From the NCBI RefSeq assembly GCF_036634175.1, contig NZ_JAZIFX010000001.1, forward strand, positions 3,410,001 through 3,474,000: a DNA stretch of 64,000 nt, written 5' to 3'. The notes under the pieces are model-generated. The model worked only from the letters and a program-made list of their open reading frames with translations. It was not told the origin of the DNA and made no database searches. This DNA is from Streptomyces sp. P9-A2 (GTDB lineage: Bacteria > Actinomycetota > Actinomycetes > Streptomycetales > Streptomycetaceae). The translations under genes were made by a program, and so were the position numbers. Shown here piece by piece: positions 9,117 through 17,928 of the stretch (position 1 is the stretch's first letter; each line of letters begins with the position of its first letter).

Positions 9117-9697
9117 TACCCCCGGCCCCTCGACCGGGCCCCGGCCCCCGGCCTCTGAATCCCTGACCTCGCATCCCGCATCCCGGATCCCGGATCCCGG
9201 ATGTCCATCCGCTCGACCGCCTGCCGCAGCCGGTGCAGGCCCCTGGCGGTATGGCTCTTGACCGTGCCCGTCGACATGCCGAGTGCGCGTGCGGTCCGTT
9301 CCACACTCCAGTCGCCCCAGAAACGCAGGACCAGAACGGCCCGGCAGCGCGGCGGCACGGTCATCAGCGCCGCCCGCAGCATGAGACTCAGGTCCGTCCC
9401 GGACGCGGGGTCCCGGCTCGTACCGGGTTCCGGCACCTCGCGCACGGGCTCCTCACCGGCCCCGGCACGACGGCGGTGAGTGGTGTCGGCACGGGCGAGG
9501 AGGACACGCGCGTACGTGACCGCCGTACTCCGGTATCGCACGGTGCCCCAGACGGCATACAGCTCCAGCAGAGCCGTCTGGGTCAGATCCTGTGCGTCGT
9601 GCCAATTCCCGCACAGGGCATAGGCACTTCGTCCCAGCTCCTGCTGCCGTTGGTGGACGAACTGCCGGAACTCCCGCTCCAGGACCGTGTCCACCAT
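9092..9697 (-). CDS. SigE-family ECF RNA polymerase sigma factor
   Basis: A 201-residue sigma-70 factor with only regions 2 and 4. Region 2 includes FRQFVHQRQQELGRSAYALC and DAQDLTQTALLELYAVW. Region 4 includes PPRCRAVLVLRFWGDWSVE and the helix-turn-helix around MSTGTVKSHTARGLHRLR. Length and region 2 fit the actinobacterial SigE (SigE50-like) group. The C-terminal 35 residues are Gly/Arg/Pro-rich and coded partly by hexamer repeats near 9170-9200, so the true end may be shorter in relatives. It lies 6 bp downstream of the sortase gene on the same strand and is probably co-transcribed. No anti-sigma gene is next to it. Confidence 0.85.
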   Translation of the reverse strand: MVDTVLEREFRQFVHQRQQELGRSAYALCGNWHDAQDLTQTALLELYAVWGTVRYRSTAVTYARVLLARADTTHRRRAGAGEEPVREVPEPGTSRDPASGTDLSLMLRAALMTVPPRCRAVLVLRFWGDWSVERTARALGMSTGTVKSHTARGLHRLRQAVERMDIRDPGSGMRDARSGIQRPGAGARSRGRGYALPRRAS

Positions 9698-9703
9698 CGG
9701 CCG

Positions 9704-10336
9704 TCAGCCGTGTTCGAGCGTCGCGTACACGATGAGGTTGTCCACCGTGTGCCCCTGCGCGTCATAGGCGCCGTCGCAGGTGATCAGGCGCAGGACGCGG
9801 TCGTCGGTGACGCCGTACACCTTCTCCGTGGGAAAGGCCTTCTTGTCGACGGCTTCCTTCGCGGTGACGGTGAAGTGCCGGGTGGTGCCGCCGTCGAGGC
9901 GTACGGCTATGCCGGTGCCGGGACGGACGGTGTGCAGGTCGTGGAAGACCGCCCGGCCGTGGCGGGTCTCGTTGTGGCCGATGATGACGGCCGCTCCGGG
10001 CTCACCGGGCACGGCACCCCCGGTGTACCAGCCGGCCGTCATGCCCTTCTCGGCCGGCGGGACCTCGACGGTGCCGTCCGGGTTGAGGCCGAGCGACAGC
10101 AGCGAGCTGTCCACGTCCAGCGACGGGATGGACACCCGTACGGGCACCCCGCTCGTGGTGGTGACGTCGGCGGACTCGGAGGGCGACACGCCGTTCCTGC
10201 CCGCCTCCGTGGCCGAGGCAGAGGAGGTGGAGGTGGTGGAGGAGGAGGGTGTGGTGGCCGGGGCACAGGCGGTGAGCAGGGCGGCATGGGTGACGAGCAG
10301 CACGGCCACCGCCGTACGGGTGTTCATGCGGCGCAT
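9704..10336 (-). CDS. Class F sortase
   Basis: A 210-residue membrane-attached transpeptidase. The N-terminus has a lipobox-like ALLTAC (C24) and then a Ser/Thr linker. The sortase fold starts about residue 64. The catalytic His is H121 in IIGHNETRHG and the catalytic Cys is C187 in LRLITCDGAYD, the pattern of actinobacterial class F sortases. It starts at ATG 10336 with AGGAG upstream; ATG 10327 is also possible. The preceding gene on the same strand codes an exported protein with a C-terminal anchor-like tail, its probable substrate. A hairpin between the two could give separate expression levels. Confidence 0.85.
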   Translation of the reverse strand: MRRMNTRTAVAVLLVTHAALLTACAPATTPSSSTTSTSSASATEAGRNGVSPSESADVTTTSGVPVRVSIPSLDVDSSLLSLGLNPDGTVEVPPAEKGMTAGWYTGGAVPGEPGAAVIIGHNETRHGRAVFHDLHTVRPGTGIAVRLDGGTTRHFTVTAKEAVDKKAFPTEKVYGVTDDRVLRLITCDGAYDAQGHTVDNLIVYATLEHG

Positions 10337-10357
10337 GGGGCTTCCGGTTTCTCCTGC

Positions 10358-10384
10358 GGCGGCGCCCGCTGAGCGGGCGCCGCC
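10358..10384 (-). terminator. Intercistronic GC-rich hairpin
   Basis: A perfect 12-bp stem (10358-10369 with 10373-10384) and a 3-nt loop lie between the surface-protein and sortase genes. It has no T-tract, so it may be an attenuator or mRNA stabiliser rather than a full stop. Confidence 0.55.
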
Positions 10385-10401
10385 TGGACACGGGGAGGTG
10401 G

Positions 10402-10848
10402 TCAGTGCTGCGTGGAACGGCGCCGGTACACCACGATGCCCGCGCCGGCGAGCAGGGCCACGGCGCCGGCCATGGAGCCGAGGGCGACGGGCGTGTTGCT
10501 GCTGCCGGTCCCGGGGCTCTCTCCGGCGGCGACGCCGCCGCGCGGCAGCACCGTTGCGTCATCGCCCAGTTTCCCGGTTTCCTCGACCCGGCGCTTACTC
10601 TCCTCCTCGGCCTCCGGCACGGCCGGCGTGGGCTCGGCCACGTCGGCCCGGTCCTCCGCCGGCACGGGGGCGGCGTCTCCCGGCGCGGGGGCGGCTTCTT
10701 CCGGCGCGGGGGCGACCGGCGTGGAGGCGGCGACCGCCGGAGTGGTGGCCGTCGTGGTCGCGGCGAGGGCGACGCCGGCCGGGGCGAGCACCCCGGCGGC
10801 CAGGGCTCCCGCCACGAGGGCAGTACGCAAGGACGAACGGTAGGTCAT
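10402..10848 (-). CDS. Exported Pro/Ala-rich surface protein with C-terminal anchor
   Basis: A 148-residue protein with a Sec signal peptide (first 29 residues, ending in GVALA), then a low-complexity Pro/Ala/Glu region. The C-terminal tail holds LPRGG, a Gly/Ser/Thr spacer, a hydrophobic helix (VALGSMAGAVALLAGAGIVV) and a short basic end, YRRRSTQH. This resembles an LPXTG-type sorting signal with a variant pentapeptide. The class F sortase immediately downstream supports covalent wall anchoring, though this is inferred. Upstream on the same strand lies the histidine kinase gene (106-bp gap). Homologues of the middle region are unlikely to be alignable. Confidence 0.7.
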   Translation of the reverse strand: MTYRSSLRTALVAGALAAGVLAPAGVALAATTTATTPAVAASTPVAPAPEEAAPAPGDAAPVPAEDRADVAEPTPAVPEAEEESKRRVEETGKLGDDATVLPRGGVAAGESPGTGSSNTPVALGSMAGAVALLAGAGIVVYRRRSTQH

Positions 10849-10954
10849 GGTGCCTCTCCGATGTCTGATCGATCGTGCGGTGGAATCGAGCGACAGACTG
10901 GCGCACCGTTGTCAAGAAGTTGTCAGTTCCCTGTGCGCATCGCATCAGGGAACA

Positions 10955-12997
10955 TCAGGGCCGGCCCGCACCCTCCTCCCGGGGCACGGGGAGCCGCAGG
11001 GCGAAGACGGAACCTGAGCCCGGTGCACTGGTCACCGTCACCGAACCGCCGTGGGCCTCCGCGAGCTTGCGCACGATGGCGAGGCCCAGGCCGCTGCCTC
11101 CGGTGCGGCGGTTGCGGGACTTGTCCGCACGCCAGAAGCGGTCGAAGAGGTGGGGCAGGTCGGCCGGATCGATGCCGCTGCCCGTGTCGGCGACCTCCAC
11201 GACCACGGTGCGGCCGGTGCCGGTGCCGATGCCGATGCCCCTGTCGGCACCGGTGCGGGCGTCGTCGGTGCGGTGTTCGTCGGTACGGGCGCGGAGCGTG
11301 ACCGTACCGCCCTCTCCGGTGTGCCGGATCGCGTTGGAGACGAGGTTGGCGACGGCCTGCCGCAACCGCACCGGGTCCGCAGACAGGGACGGCACCCGGG
11401 CCGCCGGGTCCTCGACCAGGAGCGTGACGCCCGCCGCGTCCGCGCGGAGCTGGTGGGCCGTGGCGACCTGGTGCAGCACGTCCCGCACCCGCAGCGGTTC
11501 CGGGTTCAGGCGCAGCGCCCCGGCGTCCGCCGCGGCCAGGTCCTGCAGGTCGTCGATGATGTGCTGCAGTTGTACGGCTTCCTCCAGGAGGGAGTCGACA
11601 AAGGCGGGGTCGGCTTCGGCCACTCCGTCCTGGGCCGCCTCCAGCCAGCCGCGGATGGTGCTGAGCGGGGTGCGCAGTTCGTGGGCGACGTCGCTCACCA
11701 TGGCCTTGCGCTGCCGCTCCATGCGTTCGCGGTGGGCCGCCATCTGGTTGAAGGCCTCGGCCAGCCGTCCGATCTCGTTGTCCGTGGTCACCGGAACGGG
11801 TTGGATGTCGCGGCCGTCGCGAAGCCGCTGGGCCGCTCCCGTCAGCGCCCGCAACGGGCTTACCAGCCGGATTCCGGCGAAGATCGACGCACCGACGGTC
11901 AGAGCCAGGACCAGCGCGGCGACTCCGGCGATCTTCGCGGTGTTGACGGGTGACAGGTCGAGGCCGGGCACGGTCCGGCCGCCGGTGTCCCCGATGAACA
12001 GCAGAGCGGGCGGGGCGACATAGGAGGCGAGCTGTTCGCGGCGGGCCGTGCCCACGCAGGAGTCCACCTCGTCGTCCGCGGGGACGGCTTCCGCGGGAAC
12101 GACTTCCGCGGGGACGGGTGCGGGGTCGGTGGTGTCCCGGCCGTCGTCGGACAAGGGCGGGCCCGGACGCCAGGTCAGGTCCAGGAACAGACTGACCTCG
12201 GTGTCGTGTTCGCGACGCCGCAGGCATTCGTTGGTCAGCCGGTTCAGCTCCTTGAGCGCCACGGCCTCGGTCCGTGTGGGCTCGGTCAGAGGCGGCACCA
12301 CGCAACTGGAGTACTGCGTGAGGTCGCCGTCGGATCCCTTGACCTCGATGCCGGAGCGTCCGCTCGGGCTCACCACGATCTCCGCGGTGATTCCGCTCGA
12401 CCGCAGACACGACAGGCTGCGGGCGGCGTCCTCGCGCAGTGCCATCCGCTCGGCGGCGGGCACACGGAACGGGCCCACCGCCCGTGCGTCGATCCGGTCC
12501 GTGGCCCGGCGCGATGCCGCGGTCCCCGGAGTGGCCTGCCCGTCCCCGGTCAGCGAGGTTTCCACGGACAGCGGGTCGACGGTCGCCGACTCGCGCGCGG
12601 CGAGGGACGTCCGGTCCCGCGGCCCCGCCGATTCCGCGAGGGGCCGGCGCTGCGGTGTGGTCAGGGTGATGCGCCGCCCCGACTCCCGGGCGAGCTCGCG
12701 TACGGTCGGCTGCACCCCGTCCCAGTCCGGGTGCGTGGCCGCGTACCCCAGCAGGGTGCTGTAGATCCGCGTGTCGTCCGCGAGGTTCTGCCCCTCCTCC
12801 TGTCTGATCGCCACGGACGTGGTCTGCACGGCGAGCCATGCGGTCGCGGCCACGGAGCACGTCGCGACCAGCGCGCTCACGCCCAGGAACCGGCCGAGCA
12901 GGCTCCGTCGCAACGGCGGCCTGCGGCTGCCACGCCCTCCACGCCGGTCCGTGGCCCGTTCACGCGCCCGGTCCGGCGCCCTTCTACGCCGGGGCAC
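10955..12997 (-). CDS. Two-component sensor histidine kinase (HAMP type)
   Basis: A 680-residue membrane kinase. Transmembrane segments at about residues 35-58 and 355-378 flank a large extracellular sensor domain (about 295 residues) without recognisable motif. HAMP follows, then the H-box VAHELRTPL with phospho-acceptor H439, the N-box NLVSNAIRHT, the G1 box DTGSGI and the G2 box GGSGLGLAI. The GTG start at 12997 overlaps the response regulator stop by 14 bp, so the two are translationally coupled. The C-terminal catalytic domain contains an insert of short Gly/Thr/Arg repeats. The signal is unknown; the nearby sortase and surface protein suggest envelope sensing. Confidence 0.9.
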   Translation of the reverse strand: MPRRRRAPDRARERATDRRGGRGSRRPPLRRSLLGRFLGVSALVATCSVAATAWLAVQTTSVAIRQEEGQNLADDTRIYSTLLGYAATHPDWDGVQPTVRELARESGRRITLTTPQRRPLAESAGPRDRTSLAARESATVDPLSVETSLTGDGQATPGTAASRRATDRIDARAVGPFRVPAAERMALREDAARSLSCLRSSGITAEIVVSPSGRSGIEVKGSDGDLTQYSSCVVPPLTEPTRTEAVALKELNRLTNECLRRREHDTEVSLFLDLTWRPGPPLSDDGRDTTDPAPVPAEVVPAEAVPADDEVDSCVGTARREQLASYVAPPALLFIGDTGGRTVPGLDLSPVNTAKIAGVAALVLALTVGASIFAGIRLVSPLRALTGAAQRLRDGRDIQPVPVTTDNEIGRLAEAFNQMAAHRERMERQRKAMVSDVAHELRTPLSTIRGWLEAAQDGVAEADPAFVDSLLEEAVQLQHIIDDLQDLAAADAGALRLNPEPLRVRDVLHQVATAHQLRADAAGVTLLVEDPAARVPSLSADPVRLRQAVANLVSNAIRHTGEGGTVTLRARTDEHRTDDARTGADRGIGIGTGTGRTVVVEVADTGSGIDPADLPHLFDRFWRADKSRNRRTGGSGLGLAIVRKLAEAHGGSVTVTSAPGSGSVFALRLPVPREEGAGRP

Positions 12998-13754
12998 TGC
13001 CGGTCCGTCGGGCCGGGTCGGTCAGCTTGTAGCCGACCCCGAACACCGTGAGCAGTCGTACGGGGCGGCGCGGAGCGGGCTCGATCTTCTTGCGGAGATT
13101 CATGATGTGCATGTCCACCGTGCGGTCGCTGATGTACTTGTCGAAGCCGTGCAGTTCGGCAAGGAGCCGCCGGCGCTCGAAGACCCGGTCGGGCTCCGCG
13201 GCCAGCGCCGCCAGCAGCCGGAACTCGCTCGGGGTGCACACCACGGGCCTGCCCTCGACGCTGATCTCGTGCCGCAGGGGGTCGAGTGCGAGCGTGCCGA
13301 CGGTGAGCACGTCGGAGTCCCGCGCACCAGAGCCCTGCCCGCCCGGATCCTGCGCTCCCCCGTCCGCCGTACCCGGTGGGCCGGCCCACCGGGTACGGCG
13401 GAGCAGCGTGCGGACCCGGGCCATCAGCTCACGCGGGCTGTACGGCTTGGTGACGTAGTCGTCGGCGCCCAGGTCGAGGCCGAGGAGCAGATCGTCCTCC
13501 GTGGTGCGGGCCGTCAGCATCAGGACCGGCACCTCACGGGCCTCGGCGCGCAGCACCCGCAGCACGTCCAGGCCGTCGGTCCGCGGCATCATCACGTCGA
13601 GAACGAGCAGGTCCGGCGCCGCACGGCGGACTTCCTCCAGGGCGGCGCGACCGTCCCCCACGACCGTGACGCGGTGACCCTCCCGTTCCAGATAGCGGCG
13701 GATCAACTCCGCCTGTTTCCCGTCGTCCTCGGCTACTACGACATGTGCGCACAC
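12984..13754 (-). CDS. OmpR/PhoB-family response regulator
   Basis: A 256-residue two-domain regulator. The receiver domain has acidic residues E9/D10/D11, phospho-acceptor D53 (LLVLDVMMP) and conserved K103 (DDYVTKPYSP). A 30-residue Gly/Gln-rich linker leads to an OmpR-type winged helix with SEFRLLAAL and ISDRTVDMHIMNLRKKIE, ending in the wing VFGVGYKL. The GTG start at 13754 is the first gene of a minus-strand set leading to the kinase, surface protein, sortase and sigma factor. Autoregulation is likely but no operator was identified. Confidence 0.92.
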   Translation of the reverse strand: MCAHVVVAEDDGKQAELIRRYLEREGHRVTVVGDGRAALEEVRRAAPDLLVLDVMMPRTDGLDVLRVLRAEAREVPVLMLTARTTEDDLLLGLDLGADDYVTKPYSPRELMARVRTLLRRTRWAGPPGTADGGAQDPGGQGSGARDSDVLTVGTLALDPLRHEISVEGRPVVCTPSEFRLLAALAAEPDRVFERRRLLAELHGFDKYISDRTVDMHIMNLRKKIEPAPRRPVRLLTVFGVGYKLTDPARRTGSAPA

Positions 13755-14307
13755 CTGTTTGATCCTAGGGCCCCGGGCCGGCGTCCCGCCCCGTTACGCC
13801 GTACCCCGAGGCACCACGACGCACCACGACGCACCATGACGGATCACAGGACGCATCACCGGACGCCACGAGCCACCAAAAGACACCATGTCGCGCCCCG
13901 TCGCGCCGCGACTCGCCTCCCACTCTTTTTTCGCTCGTCCAGAGTGCCCCGAGGCGCTCCAGGACCTCGTTACGCGCCAGTACACCCCCTTCCCGGACGG
14001 CCCGAGGAGCCGAATCGGCGCCCCCCGCCGCCGAGCGCAGACAGGAAACGGGCACGGTTTCGGGCACACCGGGTCGGGATCATGCTCGGTCTCTGGCCTG
14101 AAAACACCCCTGCCTGCGGGAACGGGCACAGCGAATCGGGCACATACGGTCATGGATCGTGTGGCGTTTTACCTGTTCATAACCGTGTGCGTACCCCGTA
14201 AATAGTCCGCATGAGTCCGAACGGACCGGACTCAGTGGGGCGCGAACGCGCCACACACAAACGGACCGACCGGGTGTCGGCCTGAGTCGCGCAATGGGGG
14301 TGTCACC
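13755..14307. promoter_or_regulatory. 553-bp divergent promoter region
   Basis: Divergent space between the response regulator and the DeoR gene, with no convincing gene. It holds tandem CCACGACGCA units near 13815-13840. An inverted repeat GAGTCCG/CGGACTC (14213-14219 and 14227-14233) lies about 75 bp before the DeoR start in an AT-richer patch, a plausible operator for DeoR autoregulation. Confidence 0.45.
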
Positions 14308-15069
14308 GTGGACGCCGAAGAACGCCGCCGCTCCATCCTGGAGGTGACGCGCCGTACCGGCGCGGTGGATGTCGCGAGGACCGCCGCCGAACTGAGCATC
14401 TCCAAGGAAACCGTTCGGCGGGACCTGAACCTGCTGGCCGCCCACGGGCTGGTGCGCCGGACCCACGGCGGCGCCCACCCCGTCGAGAGCTCCGGCTTCG
14501 AGACGACCCTCTCCTACCGCACCACCAGCCAGGTCAAGGAGAAGAAGCGGATCGCCGCCGCGGCCGTGGACCTGCTCGGTGACGCGAAGACGGTGTACAT
14601 CGACGAGGGCTTCACCCCGCAGCTCATCGCCGCCGCCCTCCCCCGCGACCGGCCGCTGACCGTGATCACCTCGTCCCTCGCCGCGGCCGGCACCCTGGCC
14701 TCCGTCGAGAACATCACCGTGCTGCTGCTCGGTGGCCGCATCCGCGGCGCCACCCTGGCGACCGTCGATCACTGGGCCACCCACACGCTGTCCGACCTCG
14801 TCATCGACCTGGCCTACGTCGGCGCGAACGGCATCTCCCGCCAATGGGGGCTCACCACTCCGAACCCCGCGGTGAGCGATGTGAAGACGCACGTCATGAC
14901 CGTGTCCCGGCGCCGGATCTTCTCCGGCGTCCACAGCAAGTTCGGAGCGACCAGTTTCTGCCGGTTCGCCGGGATCGGGGACCTGGAGGCGATCGTCACC
15001 GACACCGGGCTTCCCGCCTCCGAAGCCCATCGCTACGTCCTCCTGGGGCCGCAGGTCATCCGGGTCTGA
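14308..15069 (+). CDS. DeoR/GlpR-family sugar-operon regulator
   Basis: A 253-residue repressor. The N-terminal winged helix includes the DeoR signature (AELSISKETVRRDLNLLAA and VRRTHGGAH). The C-terminal DeoRC sensor domain, about residues 75-235, resembles sugar-phosphate isomerases. The GTG start at 14308 has a G-rich Shine-Dalgarno about 6 nt upstream. It is followed by the polyol-type ABC operon on the same strand after a 207-bp gap. By family, a phosphorylated sugar would be the inducer; here control of the downstream uptake and oxidation genes is inferred. Confidence 0.9.
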   Translation: MDAEERRRSILEVTRRTGAVDVARTAAELSISKETVRRDLNLLAAHGLVRRTHGGAHPVESSGFETTLSYRTTSQVKEKKRIAAAAVDLLGDAKTVYIDEGFTPQLIAAALPRDRPLTVITSSLAAAGTLASVENITVLLLGGRIRGATLATVDHWATHTLSDLVIDLAYVGANGISRQWGLTTPNPAVSDVKTHVMTVSRRRIFSGVHSKFGATSFCRFAGIGDLEAIVTDTGLPASEAHRYVLLGPQVIRV

Positions 15070-15276
15070 CCGACCGCTCCCCCGCCCCACAACCGCCACG
15101 CCACTGCCCCGTCACCGCCGCACCACTGCCCCGACTCCCGCCCCCACCACTGCCCCGATTCCGGCCCCACCACCACCGCTACACCCGATACACCTCACCA
15201 CCACCGCTTCACCACGCACTCGCCCGACCGGGCGCGGGTCTCCCCCGCTCTCGAACGAACACCTCTGGAGCCAACC

Positions 15277-16647
15277 ATGCCCAACCAGAAAACCACCCGG
15301 GTCCGCAGAAGCACCCGCGCCGTGCTGGTCGCCGTCTCCGCGGGCTCACTGCTGGCCGCGTGCAGCGGGGCCGGCGGGTCGAGTCCGGAAGCCGGCGGCG
15401 AGAGCATCAACGTCCTCATGGTCGGCAACCCTCAGATGGAGGACATAGCGAAGCTGACGAAGGACACGTTCACCAAGGACACCGGCATCAAGGTCAACTT
15501 CACGATCCTTCCCGAGAACGAACTGCGCGACAAGGTCACCCAGGACATCGCCACCCAGGCCGGCCAGTACGACGTTGCCACCATCGGCGCCTACGAGGTG
15601 CCCATCTGGAACAAGAACGGCTGGCTGCAGGAGCTGAGCTCCTACGCCGACAAGGACACCGCCTTCGACAAGAAGGACCTGCTCAACCCCATGGTCCAGT
15701 CGCTGTCCGGTGAGGACGAGAAGCTGTACGCGCTTCCGTTCTACGGCGAGTCGTCCTTCCTCATGTACAACAAGGAGGTCATGGAGGAGAAGGGCATCAC
15801 CGTGCCCGAGCGGCCGACCTGGGAGCAGGTCGCCGACATCGCCGCCAAGGCCGACGGAGCACGCCCCGGCATGAAGGGCATCTGTCTGCGCGGCCTGGCC
15901 GGCTGGGGCGAGCTCGGCGCGTCGCTGTCCACGGTGGTCAACACCTTCGGCGGCACCTGGTTCGACAAGGACTGGAACGCCCAGGTCGACAGCCCCGAGT
16001 TCAAGAAGGCGACCGACTTCTACGTCAACCTCGTCAAGAAGCACGGCCAGGCGGGCGCGGCGCAGTCCGGGTTCACCGAGTGCCTCAACGCGATGAGCCA
16101 GGGCAAGGTCGCCATGTGGTACGACGCGACCAGCGCGGCCGGTTCGCTGGAGGACGCCAGCTCCAGCAAGATCGCGGGCAAGGTCGGCTACGCCTACGCG
16201 CCGGTGAACAAGACGGACAGCTCCGGCTGGCTGTGGACCTGGGCGTGGGCGATGCCGAAGACCACCAAGAAGGCCGACGCCGCGTCGAAGTTCATGCTCT
16301 GGGCGTCCGGCAAGGACTACGAGAAGCTCGTCGGCGAGAAGCTGGGCTGGTCGCGCGTCCCGGCCGGCAAGCGGGCCAGCACCTACGAGATCCCCGAGTA
16401 CAAGGAAGCGGCCTCGGCCTTCGGTGACATCACCCTCAAGTCCATCGAGCAGGCGGACCCGACGAACCCCGGTGTGCAGCCGCGGCCCACGGTCGGCGTC
16501 CAGTTCGTGGCCGTGCCCGAGTTCCAGGACCTCGGCACCAAGGTGACGCAGGACATCTCCGCGGCCATCGCCGGCAAGACCAGCGTGGACGAGGCCCTGA
16601 CCAACGGCCAGAAGCTCGCGGAGGAAGTCGCCAAGAACTACCGGTGA
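15277..16647 (+). CDS. Sugar/polyol ABC transporter substrate-binding lipoprotein
   Basis: A 456-residue extracellular solute-binding protein of family 1. Residues 1-29 form a lipoprotein signal with lipobox LLAAC (C29). The mature part has the two-lobed pattern with YALPFYGESSFLMYNKEVME and a C-terminal Trp-rich segment (WLWTWAWAMPK). The sequence resembles the mannitol/sorbitol binders (SmoE type), which agrees with the dehydrogenase at the end of the operon. GGAG lies 9 nt before ATG 15277. Two permease genes follow after a 315-bp gap. No ATPase is encoded here; a shared MsiK-type ATPase is usual in Streptomyces. Confidence 0.9.
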   Translation: MPNQKTTRVRRSTRAVLVAVSAGSLLAACSGAGGSSPEAGGESINVLMVGNPQMEDIAKLTKDTFTKDTGIKVNFTILPENELRDKVTQDIATQAGQYDVATIGAYEVPIWNKNGWLQELSSYADKDTAFDKKDLLNPMVQSLSGEDEKLYALPFYGESSFLMYNKEVMEEKGITVPERPTWEQVADIAAKADGARPGMKGICLRGLAGWGELGASLSTVVNTFGGTWFDKDWNAQVDSPEFKKATDFYVNLVKKHGQAGAAQSGFTECLNAMSQGKVAMWYDATSAAGSLEDASSSKIAGKVGYAYAPVNKTDSSGWLWTWAWAMPKTTKKADAASKFMLWASGKDYEKLVGEKLGWSRVPAGKRASTYEIPEYKEAASAFGDITLKSIEQADPTNPGVQPRPTVGVQFVAVPEFQDLGTKVTQDISAAIAGKTSVDEALTNGQKLAEEVAKNYR

Positions 16648-16962
16648 CCCGCCGGTCGGTGACCACCACCAGGTGACCACCGGTCGGTGACCCGGTGACC
16701 ACGCCGGTGCCCCCTCGCCCGTCGGACACCGGTGCGCCGGCGCACCGACAGACAGAGTCCGCCGGCGCACGACGCCCACCGTCGCACGACGTCCGATATC
16801 CGGCATCCGGCATCCGGCAGAGCACGCGTCCGGCACGTACACCGCCCGCCCGCGCCGGCCGAGGACCCCCGTACATCCGTATCCCGTACGAGGGCCTTCG
16901 GCCGGTGCACCGGGCACCGCTTCCCCATACCCGGCCGCAACCGGCCGGCTCAAGGACCCCTC
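16648..16962. other. 315-bp gap inside the polyol operon
   Basis: No gene. It has CGGTGACC-type repeats (16655-16700) and tandem ATCCGGC units (16798-16818). Such a long gap between binding-protein and permease genes often accompanies lower permease expression; no clean hairpin was seen. Confidence 0.45.
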
Positions 16963-17928
16963 ATGACCACGCTCACTCCCGCACCCAACGCGGTGCGCAA
17001 AGACCCCCCGCACCGGCCGGGCAGGCGCGAATCGCTGAACAAGTGGCGGCGCCGCGTACCGCTGCTGCCGGCGCTGATCTTCACGATCATCGTCACGCAG
17101 CTGCCGTTCGTGGCCACGCTCGTGATCTCCACCTTCCAGTGGAACATCCTCAAGCCGGGCGAACGGCACTTCACCGGCCTGTCCAACTACGCCTTCGTCT
17201 TCACCGACGAGCGGCTGCGCGCGGCGGTCCTGAACACCATCCTGCTCACCGCGTCGGTGGTGATCATCAGCGTGCTCCTCGGACTGGGCCTGGCGATGCT
17301 CCTCGACCGCCGCTTCCCCGGCCGGGGCCTGGCCCGCACCCTGCTCATCACGCCGTTCCTGGTCATGCCGGTCGCCGCCGCACTGCTGTGGAAGCACGCC
17401 ATCTACAACCCCGACTACGGCCTCCTCAACGGCACCCTGAACGCCGTCTACCGCCTCTTCGGAGCCGAGAACGGACCCACCATCGACTGGCTGTCGAACT
17501 CGGCGATGCCCGCCGTGATCGTCGCGCTGGTGTGGCAGTGGACGCCGTTCATGATGCTCATCCTGCTGGCCGGTCTCCAGGCCCAGCCCGGCGACGTACT
17601 GGAGGCCGCCCGGGTCGACGGCGCCTCGGCGCGGCAGACCTTCCTCCACATCACCCTGCCCCACCTGCGGCAGTACATCGAACTGGGCGTCCTGCTCGGG
17701 ACCATCTACGTCGTGCAGACCTTCGACGCGGTCTTCACCATCACCCAGGGCGGCCCCGGCTCGCAGACCACGAACCTCCCCTACGAGATCTACCTGACCA
17801 TGTTCCGCAAGTACGAGTACGGCGAGGCGGCCGCCGCCGGCGTGGTCGTGGTGATCGGCGCCATCGTCATCGCCACGTTCGCCCTGCGCACCATCGCGTC
17901 CCTGTTCCGTGAGGAGGTCTCCCGGTGA
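16963..17928 (+). CDS. Sugar/polyol ABC transporter permease, first subunit (MalF-like)
   Basis: A 321-residue permease with about six transmembrane helices. The EAA loop reads EAARVDGASARQTFLHITLP, the contact to the ATPase. I start at ATG 16963 (AAGGAC upstream); the frame is open 230 bp further upstream but that part is Arg/Pro-rich without coding character. It overlaps the next permease gene by 4 bp (GTGA), so the two are coupled. With the SBP and second permease it forms the importer; the substrate is probably a sugar alcohol. Confidence 0.92.
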   Translation: MTTLTPAPNAVRKDPPHRPGRRESLNKWRRRVPLLPALIFTIIVTQLPFVATLVISTFQWNILKPGERHFTGLSNYAFVFTDERLRAAVLNTILLTASVVIISVLLGLGLAMLLDRRFPGRGLARTLLITPFLVMPVAAALLWKHAIYNPDYGLLNGTLNAVYRLFGAENGPTIDWLSNSAMPAVIVALVWQWTPFMMLILLAGLQAQPGDVLEAARVDGASARQTFLHITLPHLRQYIELGVLLGTIYVVQTFDAVFTITQGGPGSQTTNLPYEIYLTMFRKYEYGEAAAAGVVVVIGAIVIATFALRTIASLFREEVSR

